A stretch of DNA of 38,025 bases, taken from contig DHIO01000046.1 in the NCBI GenBank assembly GCA_002403855.1, positions 1 through 38,025 on the forward strand, in the 5' to 3' direction. Positions 15,353 through 26,218 of this stretch are shown here, in pieces. How positions within the stretch are numbered: position 1 is the stretch's first letter; each line of letters begins with the position of its first letter. A program made the translations under genes and the position numbers. Under the pieces are notes generated by a model. It did not search any database. It had not been told where the DNA came from and worked only from the letters and a program-made list of their open reading frames with translations. This DNA is from Acidimicrobiia bacterium UBA4744. GTDB lineage: Bacteria; Actinomycetota; Acidimicrobiia; Spongiisociales; UBA4744.

Positions 15353-17308
15353 CTACTCGTAGGTCAATCCGTGTCCGAACTCGAACAGAGGACCCTCCGA
15401 GTCGAAGGGCACATCCTCCTTCTGCGCCCGCACGGCTTCCATCGAGGCGGGCAGCTCGATCGGCAGCCTGCCGGTGGGGTTGAATACTCCGAAGATGGCA
15501 TCCAAGAGCACCTCGTCGGCTACACCGAAGGTGGCGAACAGCCCGACCGCAGCGTCGGCAATCTCGGGGATAACGGCTGCCCGCTCGAGATGAATGTCGA
15601 CGATCGTTGGAGTGGACTCGAGGATTTCGAGAATCCGTTCCTTCTCCCTGCCTTTGAAATCGAGGTCTCCGTGATGGAACAGACGGGAGAGGAAGCCCCT
15701 TCCCGTGGGCTGGTACGGAGTCTGGAGGCGCAAGATCGCGACATCCGCTTCCGAAGAGCCGCCGACGACATCCGCATACCGCCCGGCAATCCCTGTGGAG
15801 ATGTTCTCGACGTAGAGCTTCGGCCGGTTGCGAATCGGCAGGGCCGTCGATTCATCTGGCAACCGACCGTTCTTGAGAAGGACCACGCTACGACGTTGAG
15901 CGCCGAGGCCTGCTTCTACGAACTCCTGGGTACCGGTGAGCGACACCGCGGCGTCGACGTCGACATGCGGGTTGTCGAACAAGCCCAACTTGAACTTCAA
16001 GGCCAGAAGACGCCGAGCCGACTCGTCGATCCGGCCCTCGGTCAGCTCCCCCGCCCGCACCAGGTCGACGAGATGGTGGGGAGATTCCTGGCCCCCGAAC
16101 TGGTCGACACCGGCCTCGATAGCTTTGGCATAGCGTTCCCGGACGTTCAGATGCTCGACGCCCCAAGCCCGGGCGGGCATCACCTCGAGCCCGAAGATCT
16201 TGTGCCCTTCGGTGATCCCCCAGTCTGTACAGATCACACCGTCGAAGCGGTACCGTTGACGCAACAGCCCGGTGATGATGTCGGCGTTGAAGCCCATCGC
16301 CACGTCCTCGCCGGTTTGGCCGACGGGGATCCCGTAGTAGGGCATCACCTGCTCGACGCCGGCCTCGAACGCCGCCTCGAACGGAACGAGGTGGTATTCG
16401 AAATTGTCACCGGGGTACACCTGCTCCCGGCCGAAAGCAAAGTGCGGGTCGTGACCTTCTTCCTGCGGCCCGCCCCCGGGGAAGTGTTTGACCATGCACG
16501 ACACGCTCTCCGCGCCCAGGACTTCGCCCTGAAAGCCGCGGATGTAGGCGGCCGTCATTTGGGCGGCCAGTTCGGCGTCCTCGCCGAAGGTACCCGCCAT
16601 GCGGGCCCAGCGCGGTTCGGTGGCCAGATCGGCCATTGGGTGAAGGGCCACGCGGATCCCCACCGCCAAGTACTCGCGGCGGGCTATGTCGCCAAACCTC
16701 CGCACGAGTTCCTCGTCTCGCGTGGCGGCCAATCCCAGCGGATCCGGCCACTGTGAGAACCCCTCCATGAGGATGCCGGTGGCCGGATTCTCCCCGGTCG
16801 AGTGCCGGGGATCCGTGCTGACGGTTACGGGGATGCCCAGACGGGTTCTTTCGGCCAGTTTCTGCAGGCTGTTGTGCCAGACGGCCACCGATTTGGCGTC
16901 TCCGGAGAACATCAGGTTGAAGTGAACGATATGCCGATTCACCACCCGCTCTGAGGTAGTCACCGGGCTTATCAGCGAGGGAAAGTCGACCAACTCCCCG
17001 CCTTTTCTGGCGTTGATCACGGGCTGGACCATCAACCCACACTTCTCCTCCAATGTCATCTGTCCGAGAAGATCCTCAACTCGTTGATCGATCGGTCGAC
17101 GAGGGTCCTCGTAGGCGTCCAGCCGGCCATTCTTGTTGAGGTCACGGAAAGTCATACCGTCGAGGGTGAGAACCGGAGCCGGGGAACCCAGTGCTTGCGT
17201 GGTTCGTCGAGTGTTGAGTTTCGCTTTGCCGACGAGCCCCAATGCCGCTGCGCCGACCGCACCAAGACCGATGACCAACCCCGTTCGAACCCTGGCACGA
17301 ATGTTCAT
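15353..17308 (-). CDS. Membrane-anchored GH3 beta-glucosidase
   Basis: A 651-residue GH3 enzyme. An N-terminal hydrophobic stretch (about 10-27, LVIGLGAVGAAALGLVG) after Arg residues should act as a signal anchor or uncleaved signal. Next comes FRDLNKNGRLDAYEDP, a calcium-loop-like segment often seen at the start of this GH3 branch. The barrel has KHFPGGG (274-280) and the nucleophile motif DGVICTDWG with Asp362. The C-terminal domain ends PLFEFGHGLTYE, the usual GH3 tail. The ATG at 17308 follows GGGGGAAG; a TTG twelve bases earlier is unlikely. It would trim oligosaccharides at the cell surface. The kinase pseudogene lies 91 bases downstream on the same strand. Substrate linkage is not determined. 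Confidence 0.9.
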   Translation of the reverse strand: MNIRARVRTGLVIGLGAVGAAALGLVGKAKLNTRRTTQALGSPAPVLTLDGMTFRDLNKNGRLDAYEDPRRPIDQRVEDLLGQMTLEEKCGLMVQPVINARKGGELVDFPSLISPVTTSERVVNRHIVHFNLMFSGDAKSVAVWHNSLQKLAERTRLGIPVTVSTDPRHSTGENPATGILMEGFSQWPDPLGLAATRDEELVRRFGDIARREYLAVGIRVALHPMADLATEPRWARMAGTFGEDAELAAQMTAAYIRGFQGEVLGAESVSCMVKHFPGGGPQEEGHDPHFAFGREQVYPGDNFEYHLVPFEAAFEAGVEQVMPYYGIPVGQTGEDVAMGFNADIITGLLRQRYRFDGVICTDWGITEGHKIFGLEVMPARAWGVEHLNVRERYAKAIEAGVDQFGGQESPHHLVDLVRAGELTEGRIDESARRLLALKFKLGLFDNPHVDVDAAVSLTGTQEFVEAGLGAQRRSVVLLKNGRLPDESTALPIRNRPKLYVENISTGIAGRYADVVGGSSEADVAILRLQTPYQPTGRGFLSRLFHHGDLDFKGREKERILEILESTPTIVDIHLERAAVIPEIADAAVGLFATFGVADEVLLDAIFGVFNPTGRLPIELPASMEAVRAQKEDVPFDSEGPLFEFGHGLTYE

Positions 17309-17465
17309 TGCTTCCCCCAACTCCTGGTCGGCTTTCGATGCCCGGCCGCGAACGTAGCAGCTCCGGCACTGCCACCCTCATCGACGGGGCGGCGGGGAGT
17401 TCTTCGAGCAAGCGTGCTCGCGAGGTGCCCCCGGATGACGAGCTGGATCTCGGCAGACCCACGGC

Positions 17466-18992
17466 TCAAGGGTCGCACCCTCCGGATTCGGTGAGCGGTT
17501 CGGCACCCGTGAGTAGCCGGAAGGCAACCAAAAGAGTTTCACAGGAACGGTCCGAGAGACGAGCCGGCACGTCCGGCCGGTCGAGGAGACCCCATGCGAT
17601 GACGTCGCTCGCGTATTCCACACCCGCCTGGGGCGGTCCGGGCCTGGACGGATACCAGGTTTCCAGGCCGAACAACGTAAGAAACCGGGCACGAGTCTCC
17701 TCACCGAGATGGATGGCAAACCATGCGTGCGCGAACTCGTGCAAAAGCGTTGGTCGGGCGAGGGACCCCGGCCGCTCCTCACCGAAACAGAGGCTCACTT
17801 GAGAGCCGAGGCCCGAAACCTCTGTGAACCCTCCCGCGTAACCTTGCTCGTGGCACGCCACGTCCGCCGAGAAGGTGACGGTGGACACTCCCGGTGAACC
17901 CATTCCGGATTCGACGAATCGACCGACCGACCAATCGACAAGGCTGTGCAGCCTGGGCGTTCCGTTGCGGATGTGGATGTCACCGAATTTGCTGTGGAGG
18001 GTCCTGGTCGGCACCGGCTCTCGACGCGGCTGGAATTCCAGGGAACCAATCACCTCCTCCATTTCGCCGAGCAAGCGCGAACCGGGCTCCTCGTGCGAGG
18101 CGGCAATCAACACGTCCGAGGCCTCCACACGTACCACCCAGAAGCTGAGGTTGGATGAGGCGGGCAGCCAGACCCATCGGTGGGCAGGGTCGTTGAGGTT
18201 GGATGCTCCAATCGCAAACATCCGTATTCCATAGCCGCAAAACCTCCACCCGGGCTCCACCCGGTCCGGGTTGAGCGTTCCGTCGATACGCGTCGCGTGG
18301 TACCCGCCGACTTCTGTGAGAGATACGGCCGTCACGTCGAACCGGGCGTCGTCTAGAAGGGTCTCGGCCAGGTCGTCGAAGGGCACCATGCGCTGCTCGA
18401 CCGGGTCGTAGATTCCTTGCAGCACCACGATGGTGACGAGCGGATCGCACGTTCTTCTTCCCCAGTCGGTCAGTGGCCCCAGATCAACGGCAGTCACCGT
18501 ATCAGTGACCCACCAGCCATCGTCGATCGTGAGGCTGAGACCCGGCTCGAGGTGAGTCCAGTTCGTGACGTAACGCCCGGCCTCGCTGGCACCAAAAGCG
18601 AGCTCGACGAGAGGAGGGGGCAAATCGGCCGGCTGAGATTCCGTGAGCATCAGTTGCACCTCGCGGCGGACCCGGGCCCCGCTGCTTCCGGTGACGGTCA
18701 GCGTCACCTCAAACGTTCCCGCATGGGGGTAGACATGGCTCGGGTTCTGCGATGTCGAAGAGGTTCCGTCACCGAGGCTCCAGTGCCATTCCGCTATCTG
18801 TCCGGCAGAATCGACCGATGAGTACCCATCGAATTCGCATACGAGATCGATACACGAGTGGGTGAAGAGTACGGCCGGGTTCGCGTCGCGACCCTCATCG
18901 GTAGCTCCGCATGATGCCGTCATGAGCGCCAGCGAGCACCACGCCACGATTGCCCATCGCCCGGCGACCAGAACACCGATCGGCTTCTCCAT
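17466..18992 (-). CDS. PKD-domain lipoprotein with HExxH motif (putative metalloprotease)
   Basis: A 508-residue surface protein. Its signal ends in lipobox LMTASC (Cys28). Residues about 38-114 form one PKD repeat, with WHWSLGDGTSS and YPHAGTFEVTLTV. A middle region (about 120-330) is unrecognised. Near the C-terminus is LLHEFAHAWFAIHL, an HExxH zinc-protease signature (His418, Glu419, His422). It is followed about 40 residues later by GVEYASDVIAWG, where a third ligand might lie. Several Cys residues outside the lipobox suggest disulfides. The start is the ATG at 18992 after GGAAGGTGGG. The protease function is inferred from the motif alone. It is divergent from the aldolase gene, with about 250 bases between. 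Confidence 0.8.
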   Translation of the reverse strand: MEKPIGVLVAGRWAIVAWCSLALMTASCGATDEGRDANPAVLFTHSCIDLVCEFDGYSSVDSAGQIAEWHWSLGDGTSSTSQNPSHVYPHAGTFEVTLTVTGSSGARVRREVQLMLTESQPADLPPPLVELAFGASEAGRYVTNWTHLEPGLSLTIDDGWWVTDTVTAVDLGPLTDWGRRTCDPLVTIVVLQGIYDPVEQRMVPFDDLAETLLDDARFDVTAVSLTEVGGYHATRIDGTLNPDRVEPGWRFCGYGIRMFAIGASNLNDPAHRWVWLPASSNLSFWVVRVEASDVLIAASHEEPGSRLLGEMEEVIGSLEFQPRREPVPTRTLHSKFGDIHIRNGTPRLHSLVDWSVGRFVESGMGSPGVSTVTFSADVACHEQGYAGGFTEVSGLGSQVSLCFGEERPGSLARPTLLHEFAHAWFAIHLGEETRARFLTLFGLETWYPSRPGPPQAGVEYASDVIAWGLLDRPDVPARLSDRSCETLLVAFRLLTGAEPLTESGGCDP

Positions 18993-19243
18993 CCCACCTT
19001 CCGTGATGATTCAATAGTGGCACAGCCTCAAGGCGGCGGCCCACCATGACCACCGTCCAGTCGGACCCGATGTGGACGATCGGAAGCGGACTGGGCTTAG
19101 ACAGAGCTCGCTCTGGTTCCCCCTGTTGAAGATGACCCGTCTCGAGCGCAGTCCCGCTTGGACCGGCCCGACTACGAGCGGTTCATCTGGACGGCCTGAA
19201 AGGGCTAGCGTTGCGCGTACATTCGACCAGCGAAAGGCCGGCT

Positions 19244-20275
19244 ATGCCGATTGCCACTCCCGAGAAGTATCTGGCCATGATCGACGCAGCGCGGGAGGGT
19301 GCGTACGCGTATCCGGCCGTCAATGTCACGTCTTCGATGACCTTCAACGCAGCAATGCAGGGGTTCGCCGAGGCCGAATCGGACGGGATCATCCAGATCT
19401 CGACCGGTGGCGGCAGCTTCCTATCCGGTCTCTCGATTCAGGACATGGCTCTCGGCGCTCAGGCCCTGGCGGAATTTGCCAGGCCGATTGCGGATCGTTA
19501 CCCGATCAACATCGCGCTCCACACCGATCACTGCCAACCCGATAGGGTCGACGCCTACATACGACCGCTCCTGGCCGTCAGCCGGGAACGACGCCGGCAG
19601 GGGTTGGACCCGTTGTTCCAGAGCCACATGCTCGACGCTTGCCTGTTGCCGCTGGATGACAATCTGGCGCTGGCCGCCCAACTCCTGGAGGAATGCGCGG
19701 AACTCGACGTCGTGCTGGAGTTCGAGATCGGCATCGTGGGCGGTGAGGAGGACGGGGTGAGCGGTGAGGACCAACCCTCTGAAAAGCTCTACACGACTCC
19801 GGAGGACATGCTCGCGGTAGCCGAGAGACTCGGCACCGGGGAGAAGGGGCGCTACCTCCTGGCAGCCGTGTTCGGCAACGTGCACGGTGTCTACAAGCCC
19901 GGCAACGTGAAGCTGCAGCCGACCATCCTGCGGGACGGCCAGGCCGCCGTCGAGAGGGTGTATGGCCCCGAAGGACGTTTTTCTCTGGTCTTCCACGGGG
20001 GAAGCGGATCGACACTCGAGGAGATCCGAGAGACGCTCGACTACGGCGTCATCAAGATGAACATCGACACGGATATGCAGTATGCCTTCACTCGCCCCAT
20101 CGTCGATCATGTGTTCACCAACTACGACGGCGTTCTGATGGTCGACGGTGAGGTCGGCAACAAGAAGGTCTACGACCCGCGCTCCTATCTCAAGAAGGCC
20201 GAGGAGGGCATGGCCCGGCGGGTCGTGCGCGCCTGTGAGGAGTTGAGGTCGGTGGGAACCAGCCTGGGCACATAG
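19244..20275 (+). CDS. fbaA: Class II fructose-bisphosphate aldolase
   Basis: A 343-residue zinc-dependent aldolase that interconverts fructose 1,6-bisphosphate with dihydroxyacetone phosphate and glyceraldehyde 3-phosphate. Motifs follow the class II order: LHTDHCQPD (catalytic Asp and zinc His), FEIGIVGGEEDG, GNVHGVYKPGNV (zinc His), FHGGSGS, and KMNIDTDMQ, which binds the phosphate. The pattern is the E. coli FbaA type. The ATG at 19244 follows AAAGG at good spacing; in-frame codons from 19211 lack a ribosome-binding site. It is convergent with the phosphofructokinase gene, whose product it would consume. Confidence 0.96.
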   Translation: MPIATPEKYLAMIDAAREGAYAYPAVNVTSSMTFNAAMQGFAEAESDGIIQISTGGGSFLSGLSIQDMALGAQALAEFARPIADRYPINIALHTDHCQPDRVDAYIRPLLAVSRERRRQGLDPLFQSHMLDACLLPLDDNLALAAQLLEECAELDVVLEFEIGIVGGEEDGVSGEDQPSEKLYTTPEDMLAVAERLGTGEKGRYLLAAVFGNVHGVYKPGNVKLQPTILRDGQAAVERVYGPEGRFSLVFHGGSGSTLEEIRETLDYGVIKMNIDTDMQYAFTRPIVDHVFTNYDGVLMVDGEVGNKKVYDPRSYLKKAEEGMARRVVRACEELRSVGTSLGT

Positions 20276-20290
20276 CGCAGCGTCGACTCT

Positions 20291-20309
20291 CCGGTCATCG
20301 GATGATCGG
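20291..20309. terminator. Small hairpin between convergent aldolase and phosphofructokinase
   Basis: CCGGTCAT and ATGATCGG pair with one mismatch around a 3-base loop in the 40-base gap between two convergent genes. There is no T-run. It could serve both strands as a weak terminator. Confidence 0.35.
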
Positions 20310-20315
20310 AGGTTC

Positions 20316-22553
<2,238 letters not shown>

Positions 22554-22646
22554 GTTTCTCTCCTGTGTCCAATACGGTGTCGTTGCGCATCCACGACTCG
22601 AGGGGATCGATCCGGGACGATCTCAGGCAATCTCCGGCTTCCTGAC

Positions 22647-22669
22647 CACCGGCACCCCGGGTACCGGTG
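22647..22669 (-). terminator. GC-rich hairpin after pckA
   Basis: CACCGG (22647-22652) pairs with CCGGTG (22664-22669); after one mismatch, three further inner pairs form. It lies about 28 bases past the pckA stop. No T-run follows, which is common for actinobacterial terminators. It could also be a processing or attenuation structure before the phosphofructokinase gene. Confidence 0.45.
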
Positions 22670-22696
22670 TGACCTCATCGTCGACGAATCACCACC

Positions 22697-24274
22697 TCAC
22701 GCAACGACCGGTCCGGCGGCCACGATCTCCGGTCCGGCCTCATCGGCGAAGTCTGTGAAGTTCGCTTTGAACAATCCGGCCAGTTGGGCGGCCTTCGCGT
22801 CGTAGGCATCCTTGTCTGCCCAGGTGTTGCGGGGCGTGAGCAGCTTGGTCGGTATGCCCGGACACTCGTTCGGCACCGCCATTCCGAACACCGGGTCCGT
22901 CGAGTATTCGACGTCGTCGAGAGCACCAGAAATTGCGGCCTTGATCACGGCTCGCGAATGGGCGATCTTGAACCGCTCACCCGTCCCGTAGGGGCCACCG
23001 GTCCAGCCCGTGTTGACCAGCCACACTCGCACGCTGTGCTCGGCGATCTTCTCGCCCAACAAGTCCGCGTAGACGGCCGGGTGCAACGGCATGAACGGCG
23101 CCCCGAAACATGCCGAGAAGGTCGCCTTCGGTTCCTTCACCCCCCGCTCGGTGCCCGCCACCTTGGCCGTATAGCCGGAGATGAAGTGGTACTTGGCTTG
23201 CTCGGGGGTGAGTCGGGAGATGGGCGGAAGCACCCCAAAGGCGTCGGCGGTCAGCATGAATATGTGGCGCGGGTGCCCGGCCATGCTCCCTTCGGCGATG
23301 TTGTCGAGGTGTGTGATGGGATAGGCGCCGCGAGTATTCTCCGTGTCGGCGCGCTCGAGATCGATGCGGCGGGTATCCGGGTCGATGGTGACGTTTTCGA
23401 GCACCGTACCGAAACGGCGGGTCGTCTGGTAGATCTCCGGCTCGGCCTCGTCGGACAACCGGATCATCTTGGCGTAACAACCGCCCTCGAAGTTGAACAC
23501 TCCCCGGTCGCTCCACCCCAGCTCATCGTCGCCGATCATGGCCCGGTCCGCTTCCGTGGACAGAGTGGTCTTGCCGGTCCCCGACAGACCAAAGAAGACG
23601 GCCGAGTCGCCCTCCGCACCAACATTGGCGGACGAGTGGAGGCTCAAAACGCCTCTCTGAGGAAGCAGGTAGTTCATCACCGTGAAGATCGACTTCTTGA
23701 TCTCGCCGGCGTAGCTGGTCCCCCCGATCACCACCATCTTCCGGCCGACATTCAGCAGAATGAAGGCTTCGCTACGCGTGTGCTCGTGCTCGGGATCGGC
23801 CTGAAAGTCCGGGCAGTGGACCACCGTCCAATCCGGTTCGAATCCCGCCAGTACCTCCGGATCGAGTTCCCTGATGAACATCGTGCGAGCGAACAGATTG
23901 TGCCAGGCGTGCTCGCTGACCACCCGCACCTTGATCCGGTATTCCGGGTCCGCCCCTGCGTAGCAGTCCTGAACGAACAAGTCCTTGTTCTGCAGGTACG
24001 AGCGCAGCCCGTACAACACCTTGTCGAAGTCCTCCACTTCGAAGGGCTTGTTGATCTTGCCCCACCAGATCTGATCCTCGCTGGATGGCTCCCGGACGAC
24101 GAACTTGTCCTCCGCCGAACGGCCGGTGTACTTGCCGGTGCTGACGACAAACGGCCCGAGGTGCCCAACCTGGCCCTCCCCTCGCTTGATCGCCTCCTCG
24201 TACAGCGACGGCGTCGACAGGTTGTGATGGACCTCTCCCACGTTGGTCAAGCCGATTCCCGACAGGTCAACCAT
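22697..24274 (-). CDS. pckA: Phosphoenolpyruvate carboxykinase (ATP)
   Basis: A 525-residue ATP-dependent PEP carboxykinase, which decarboxylates and phosphorylates oxaloacetate to PEP and so opens gluconeogenesis. It has the P-loop GLSGTGKT (229-236), the kinase-2 motif DDELGW (249-254), and family blocks STGKYTGRSAEDKF, GGTSYAGEIKKSIFT, and NTGWTGGPYG near the end. Length and motifs fit the ATP-type rather than the GTP-type common in many actinobacteria. The ATG at 24274 has AAGGAG upstream. It is followed on the same strand by phosphofructokinase, an enzyme of the opposite direction. Confidence 0.97.
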   Translation of the reverse strand: MVDLSGIGLTNVGEVHHNLSTPSLYEEAIKRGEGQVGHLGPFVVSTGKYTGRSAEDKFVVREPSSEDQIWWGKINKPFEVEDFDKVLYGLRSYLQNKDLFVQDCYAGADPEYRIKVRVVSEHAWHNLFARTMFIRELDPEVLAGFEPDWTVVHCPDFQADPEHEHTRSEAFILLNVGRKMVVIGGTSYAGEIKKSIFTVMNYLLPQRGVLSLHSSANVGAEGDSAVFFGLSGTGKTTLSTEADRAMIGDDELGWSDRGVFNFEGGCYAKMIRLSDEAEPEIYQTTRRFGTVLENVTIDPDTRRIDLERADTENTRGAYPITHLDNIAEGSMAGHPRHIFMLTADAFGVLPPISRLTPEQAKYHFISGYTAKVAGTERGVKEPKATFSACFGAPFMPLHPAVYADLLGEKIAEHSVRVWLVNTGWTGGPYGTGERFKIAHSRAVIKAAISGALDDVEYSTDPVFGMAVPNECPGIPTKLLTPRNTWADKDAYDAKAAQLAGLFKANFTDFADEAGPEIVAAGPVVA

Positions 24275-24696
24275 TTCTCTACTCCTTGGTAAGGTCCGCG
24301 CCGGACCCAATCTAACCCTCTGCTATGGAGCCTCGTTCGCCGTCGACCTGGCCGCAGACAATGGAATCTCGAGGCATCGAAAGCCCAGCCGTCTTTTTCG
24401 ACCCGCGCGGGAGCGAAGTCGAGGTCGACCAGGACGAAGCGCTGTCTGGCCCGACGACTCCATCGTTCGCCGCGCCACCGTCGACCCGACGGTGAACCTG
24501 TGAGGGAGGCGCTTCCACGTTCTCCAGACGAGCGCCGCACCGCCTCGGCCTCGTCCGGTCGAAGGAGCTCACCAGAGCGGGCCGGTTGCAGGAATCGCCC
24601 GAGCTAGGGTCGAGCGACCAACTTGTAGGCAGGGGAGGATCGAGTCGGCGGAATACCTGCGAGGTCCGCCATCCGATTCGCCCCGGGGCCCTCCGG
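24275..24696. other. Intergenic region between pckA and padR
   Basis: About 420 bases with no convincing gene; the frames present are Arg-rich with no family features. It must hold the pckA promoter, but no clear -35/-10 pair was recognised. A perfect 8-base hairpin, CACCGTCG and CGACGGTG, lies at 24476-24494 with a 3-base loop. Confidence 0.5.
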
Positions 24697-25317
24697 CTAG
24701 TCGTCCCGTTTGAGGATCTCGTAGATCTTGGCCTTGGCGTCGGCGACGATGTCCTTGGCAGCCTCCACTTGACGGTCGCTCCCCGAGGTTGCTACCTGGA
24801 TCAGCGCCGCCCCCAGCTGGAACGCGGCATCTCGGAGGCCGACCAGCTGGTCGTGGCCTCCGCTCACAAACTGCTCCCAAGGCGCAGGCCCGGTCTGGCT
24901 CTCGAGGTAGGCGCGCCCTTCATCGGTGAGCGAGAAGACCCGCTTGCCGGACGATGCAGCTGCTTCGATCAGACCCTCGTCTTCGAGTTGCTGGAGTGTG
25001 GGATATACGGAGCCAGAGCTGGGACGCCACATGCCGCCGCTGCGCTCGGACAGCTCCTGCATCATCTGATAGCCATGCATCGGTTCCTCATTGAGAAGGA
25101 ACAGGATGGCCAGCCGGACATCTCCCCGGCCGACTCTGGGACCTGCTCCCCACGGCCAGGGTCCTCTCGGACCACCCATGACCCATCCAGGTTCGAACAT
25201 CCCCCGGCGACCCCGCTTGTCCTGCCATTGACCGGACATGTGCATGCGGCCGGCTTCCATGGCGTTCTGAATGAATTGGGGGATGTCGCACTCCTGACGG
25301 TGTGCGTAGGTAGACAT
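24697..25317 (-). CDS. PadR-family transcriptional regulator
   Basis: A 206-residue regulator. A Gly/Trp/Pro-rich N-terminal extension (about 25-62) leads into the winged helix. The DNA-binding part reads VRLAILFLLNEEPMHGYQMM and then SGSVYPTLQQLEDEGLI, the PadR signature, followed by FSLTDEGRAYL. The C-terminal helices (WEQFVSGG to the end) should form the dimer. The ATG at 25317 is chosen because GGAAAGGA precedes it. PadR proteins commonly repress themselves and a neighbouring transporter or stress gene; no partner lies in this transcription unit. Overlapping palindromes in its promoter support autorepression. Confidence 0.9.
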   Translation of the reverse strand: MSTYAHRQECDIPQFIQNAMEAGRMHMSGQWQDKRGRRGMFEPGWVMGGPRGPWPWGAGPRVGRGDVRLAILFLLNEEPMHGYQMMQELSERSGGMWRPSSGSVYPTLQQLEDEGLIEAAASSGKRVFSLTDEGRAYLESQTGPAPWEQFVSGGHDQLVGLRDAAFQLGAALIQVATSGSDRQVEAAKDIVADAKAKIYEILKRDD

Positions 25318-25350
25318 ATCGCATCCTTTCCCAGAAAAGCCTCTTACTGA

Positions 25351-25384
25351 GATATCCCGATATATCGCGATACTATCAGTATAG
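25351..25384 (-). promoter_or_regulatory. padR promoter with overlapping palindromes
   Basis: An AT-rich island in GC-rich DNA. Two perfect 10-base palindromes overlap: CGATATATCG (25358-25367) and TATCGCGATA (25363-25372). A minus-strand -10 box, TATACT (25384-25379), lies just upstream, so the palindromes would cover the start point. This is the expected arrangement for a self-repressing PadR operator. No strong -35 box is visible. Confidence 0.65.
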
Positions 25385-25444
25385 CATCGTACGCCGGGTC
25401 GGGACGGTCCGTCGCGGGCAAGTGTTTCGTTTCGGTACGAACCG

Positions 25445-26218
25445 CTAGATGTTCTCATCCCAACTTCCCCAAGCGGGTTCACGTTTCCAGACTCCTATTT
25501 GGATCTCCGACACCGAGTACATCCCGTCACCCGACATCGCCTCAAAACGGAGTAGATCGGTGGTCACCGGTTCGGGGAACACCGACCGGCAGGTTTGCAT
25601 CCCGCCGAAAGAGGCATGGGGGGGTCTGCCACAGTGGCTCAAACCGCCGCTGATCAGGTCACGGTAGGACAACAGATACTCATCGTTACCGTCGGCCTGG
25701 ACCACTGCTGAGTCGATGGTGGTCGGGTCACCCAGATCGAGTTCGATCCACCGGGGCTGCTCGCCAACGCCCACCTCATCGATCGCTCCACTCTCCCACC
25801 ACACCGGCCCCTCATCCCACGGGTGACCAGGACCAAAGACCCTCCCGTCGACCACCGTCGAAGCAGCCACCACCAACCCGAGACCACGCCATTCGCTATC
25901 ACCGGCGGCGTTCCGCTCGAAGAAGGGGCCGCCCCCCAACCGCACCCTCTGCACCGGTACCTCAACACCCACCGCCCCCGTCGTCGTGGTCGTGGTCATA
26001 GTGGTCGTGGGGAGAACCGGCGGGGGCAGGGCATTGCCCGGACCATCCCGTGAACTGAAGACTCCCAACCACGTCAAGCCGCCCACCGCCAACACCACCA
26101 CCCCGACAAGCAGCCCCGGCCGGAAGAGACGCCCCCCACCCTGCGGCACCCCACCGGCGGACACCCTTCCCGGAGATCTCGGATTCGAACTGTGTTCGGT
26201 GTACACCGAAACCGACAC
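25445..26218 (-). CDS. Membrane-anchored protein with discoidin-like (F5/8 C) domain
   Basis: A 257-residue protein of unknown role. It has a cytoplasmic N-terminus, one membrane segment (about 34-53, LLVGVVVLAVGGLTWLG), a Thr/Pro linker (PTTTMTTTTTTG) and an extracellular domain. That domain contains PRWIELDLGDPTTIDSAVVQ and LRFEAMSGDGMYSVSEIQIG, which look like the start and end of a galactose-binding/discoidin fold. Two Cys residues (in SHCG and QTCRS) may form a disulfide. The GTG at 26218 has AGAGG only two bases before it, and a GTG at 26206 is also possible, so the start is unsure. It might bind a glycan or surface ligand. Confidence 0.65.
   Translation of the reverse strand: MSVSVYTEHSSNPRSPGRVSAGGVPQGGGRLFRPGLLVGVVVLAVGGLTWLGVFSSRDGPGNALPPPVLPTTTMTTTTTTGAVGVEVPVQRVRLGGGPFFERNAAGDSEWRGLGLVVAASTVVDGRVFGPGHPWDEGPVWWESGAIDEVGVGEQPRWIELDLGDPTTIDSAVVQADGNDEYLLSYRDLISGGLSHCGRPPHASFGGMQTCRSVFPEPVTTDLLRFEAMSGDGMYSVSEIQIGVWKREPAWGSWDENI

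Noticed and set aside
17406..17421. Palindrome CGAGCA-AGCG-TGCTCG before the second GH3
   Set aside because: Six-base arms in GC-rich DNA are expected by chance, and it does not match the CebR-type core.
22784..24292. 502-codon plus-strand frame opposite pckA
   Set aside because: Length alone is misleading in high-GC DNA; the opposite strand encodes PckA with all motifs.
24247..24572. Minus-strand frames between pckA and padR
   Set aside because: They overlap the pckA start or lack ribosome-binding sites and families; at best eroded DNA.
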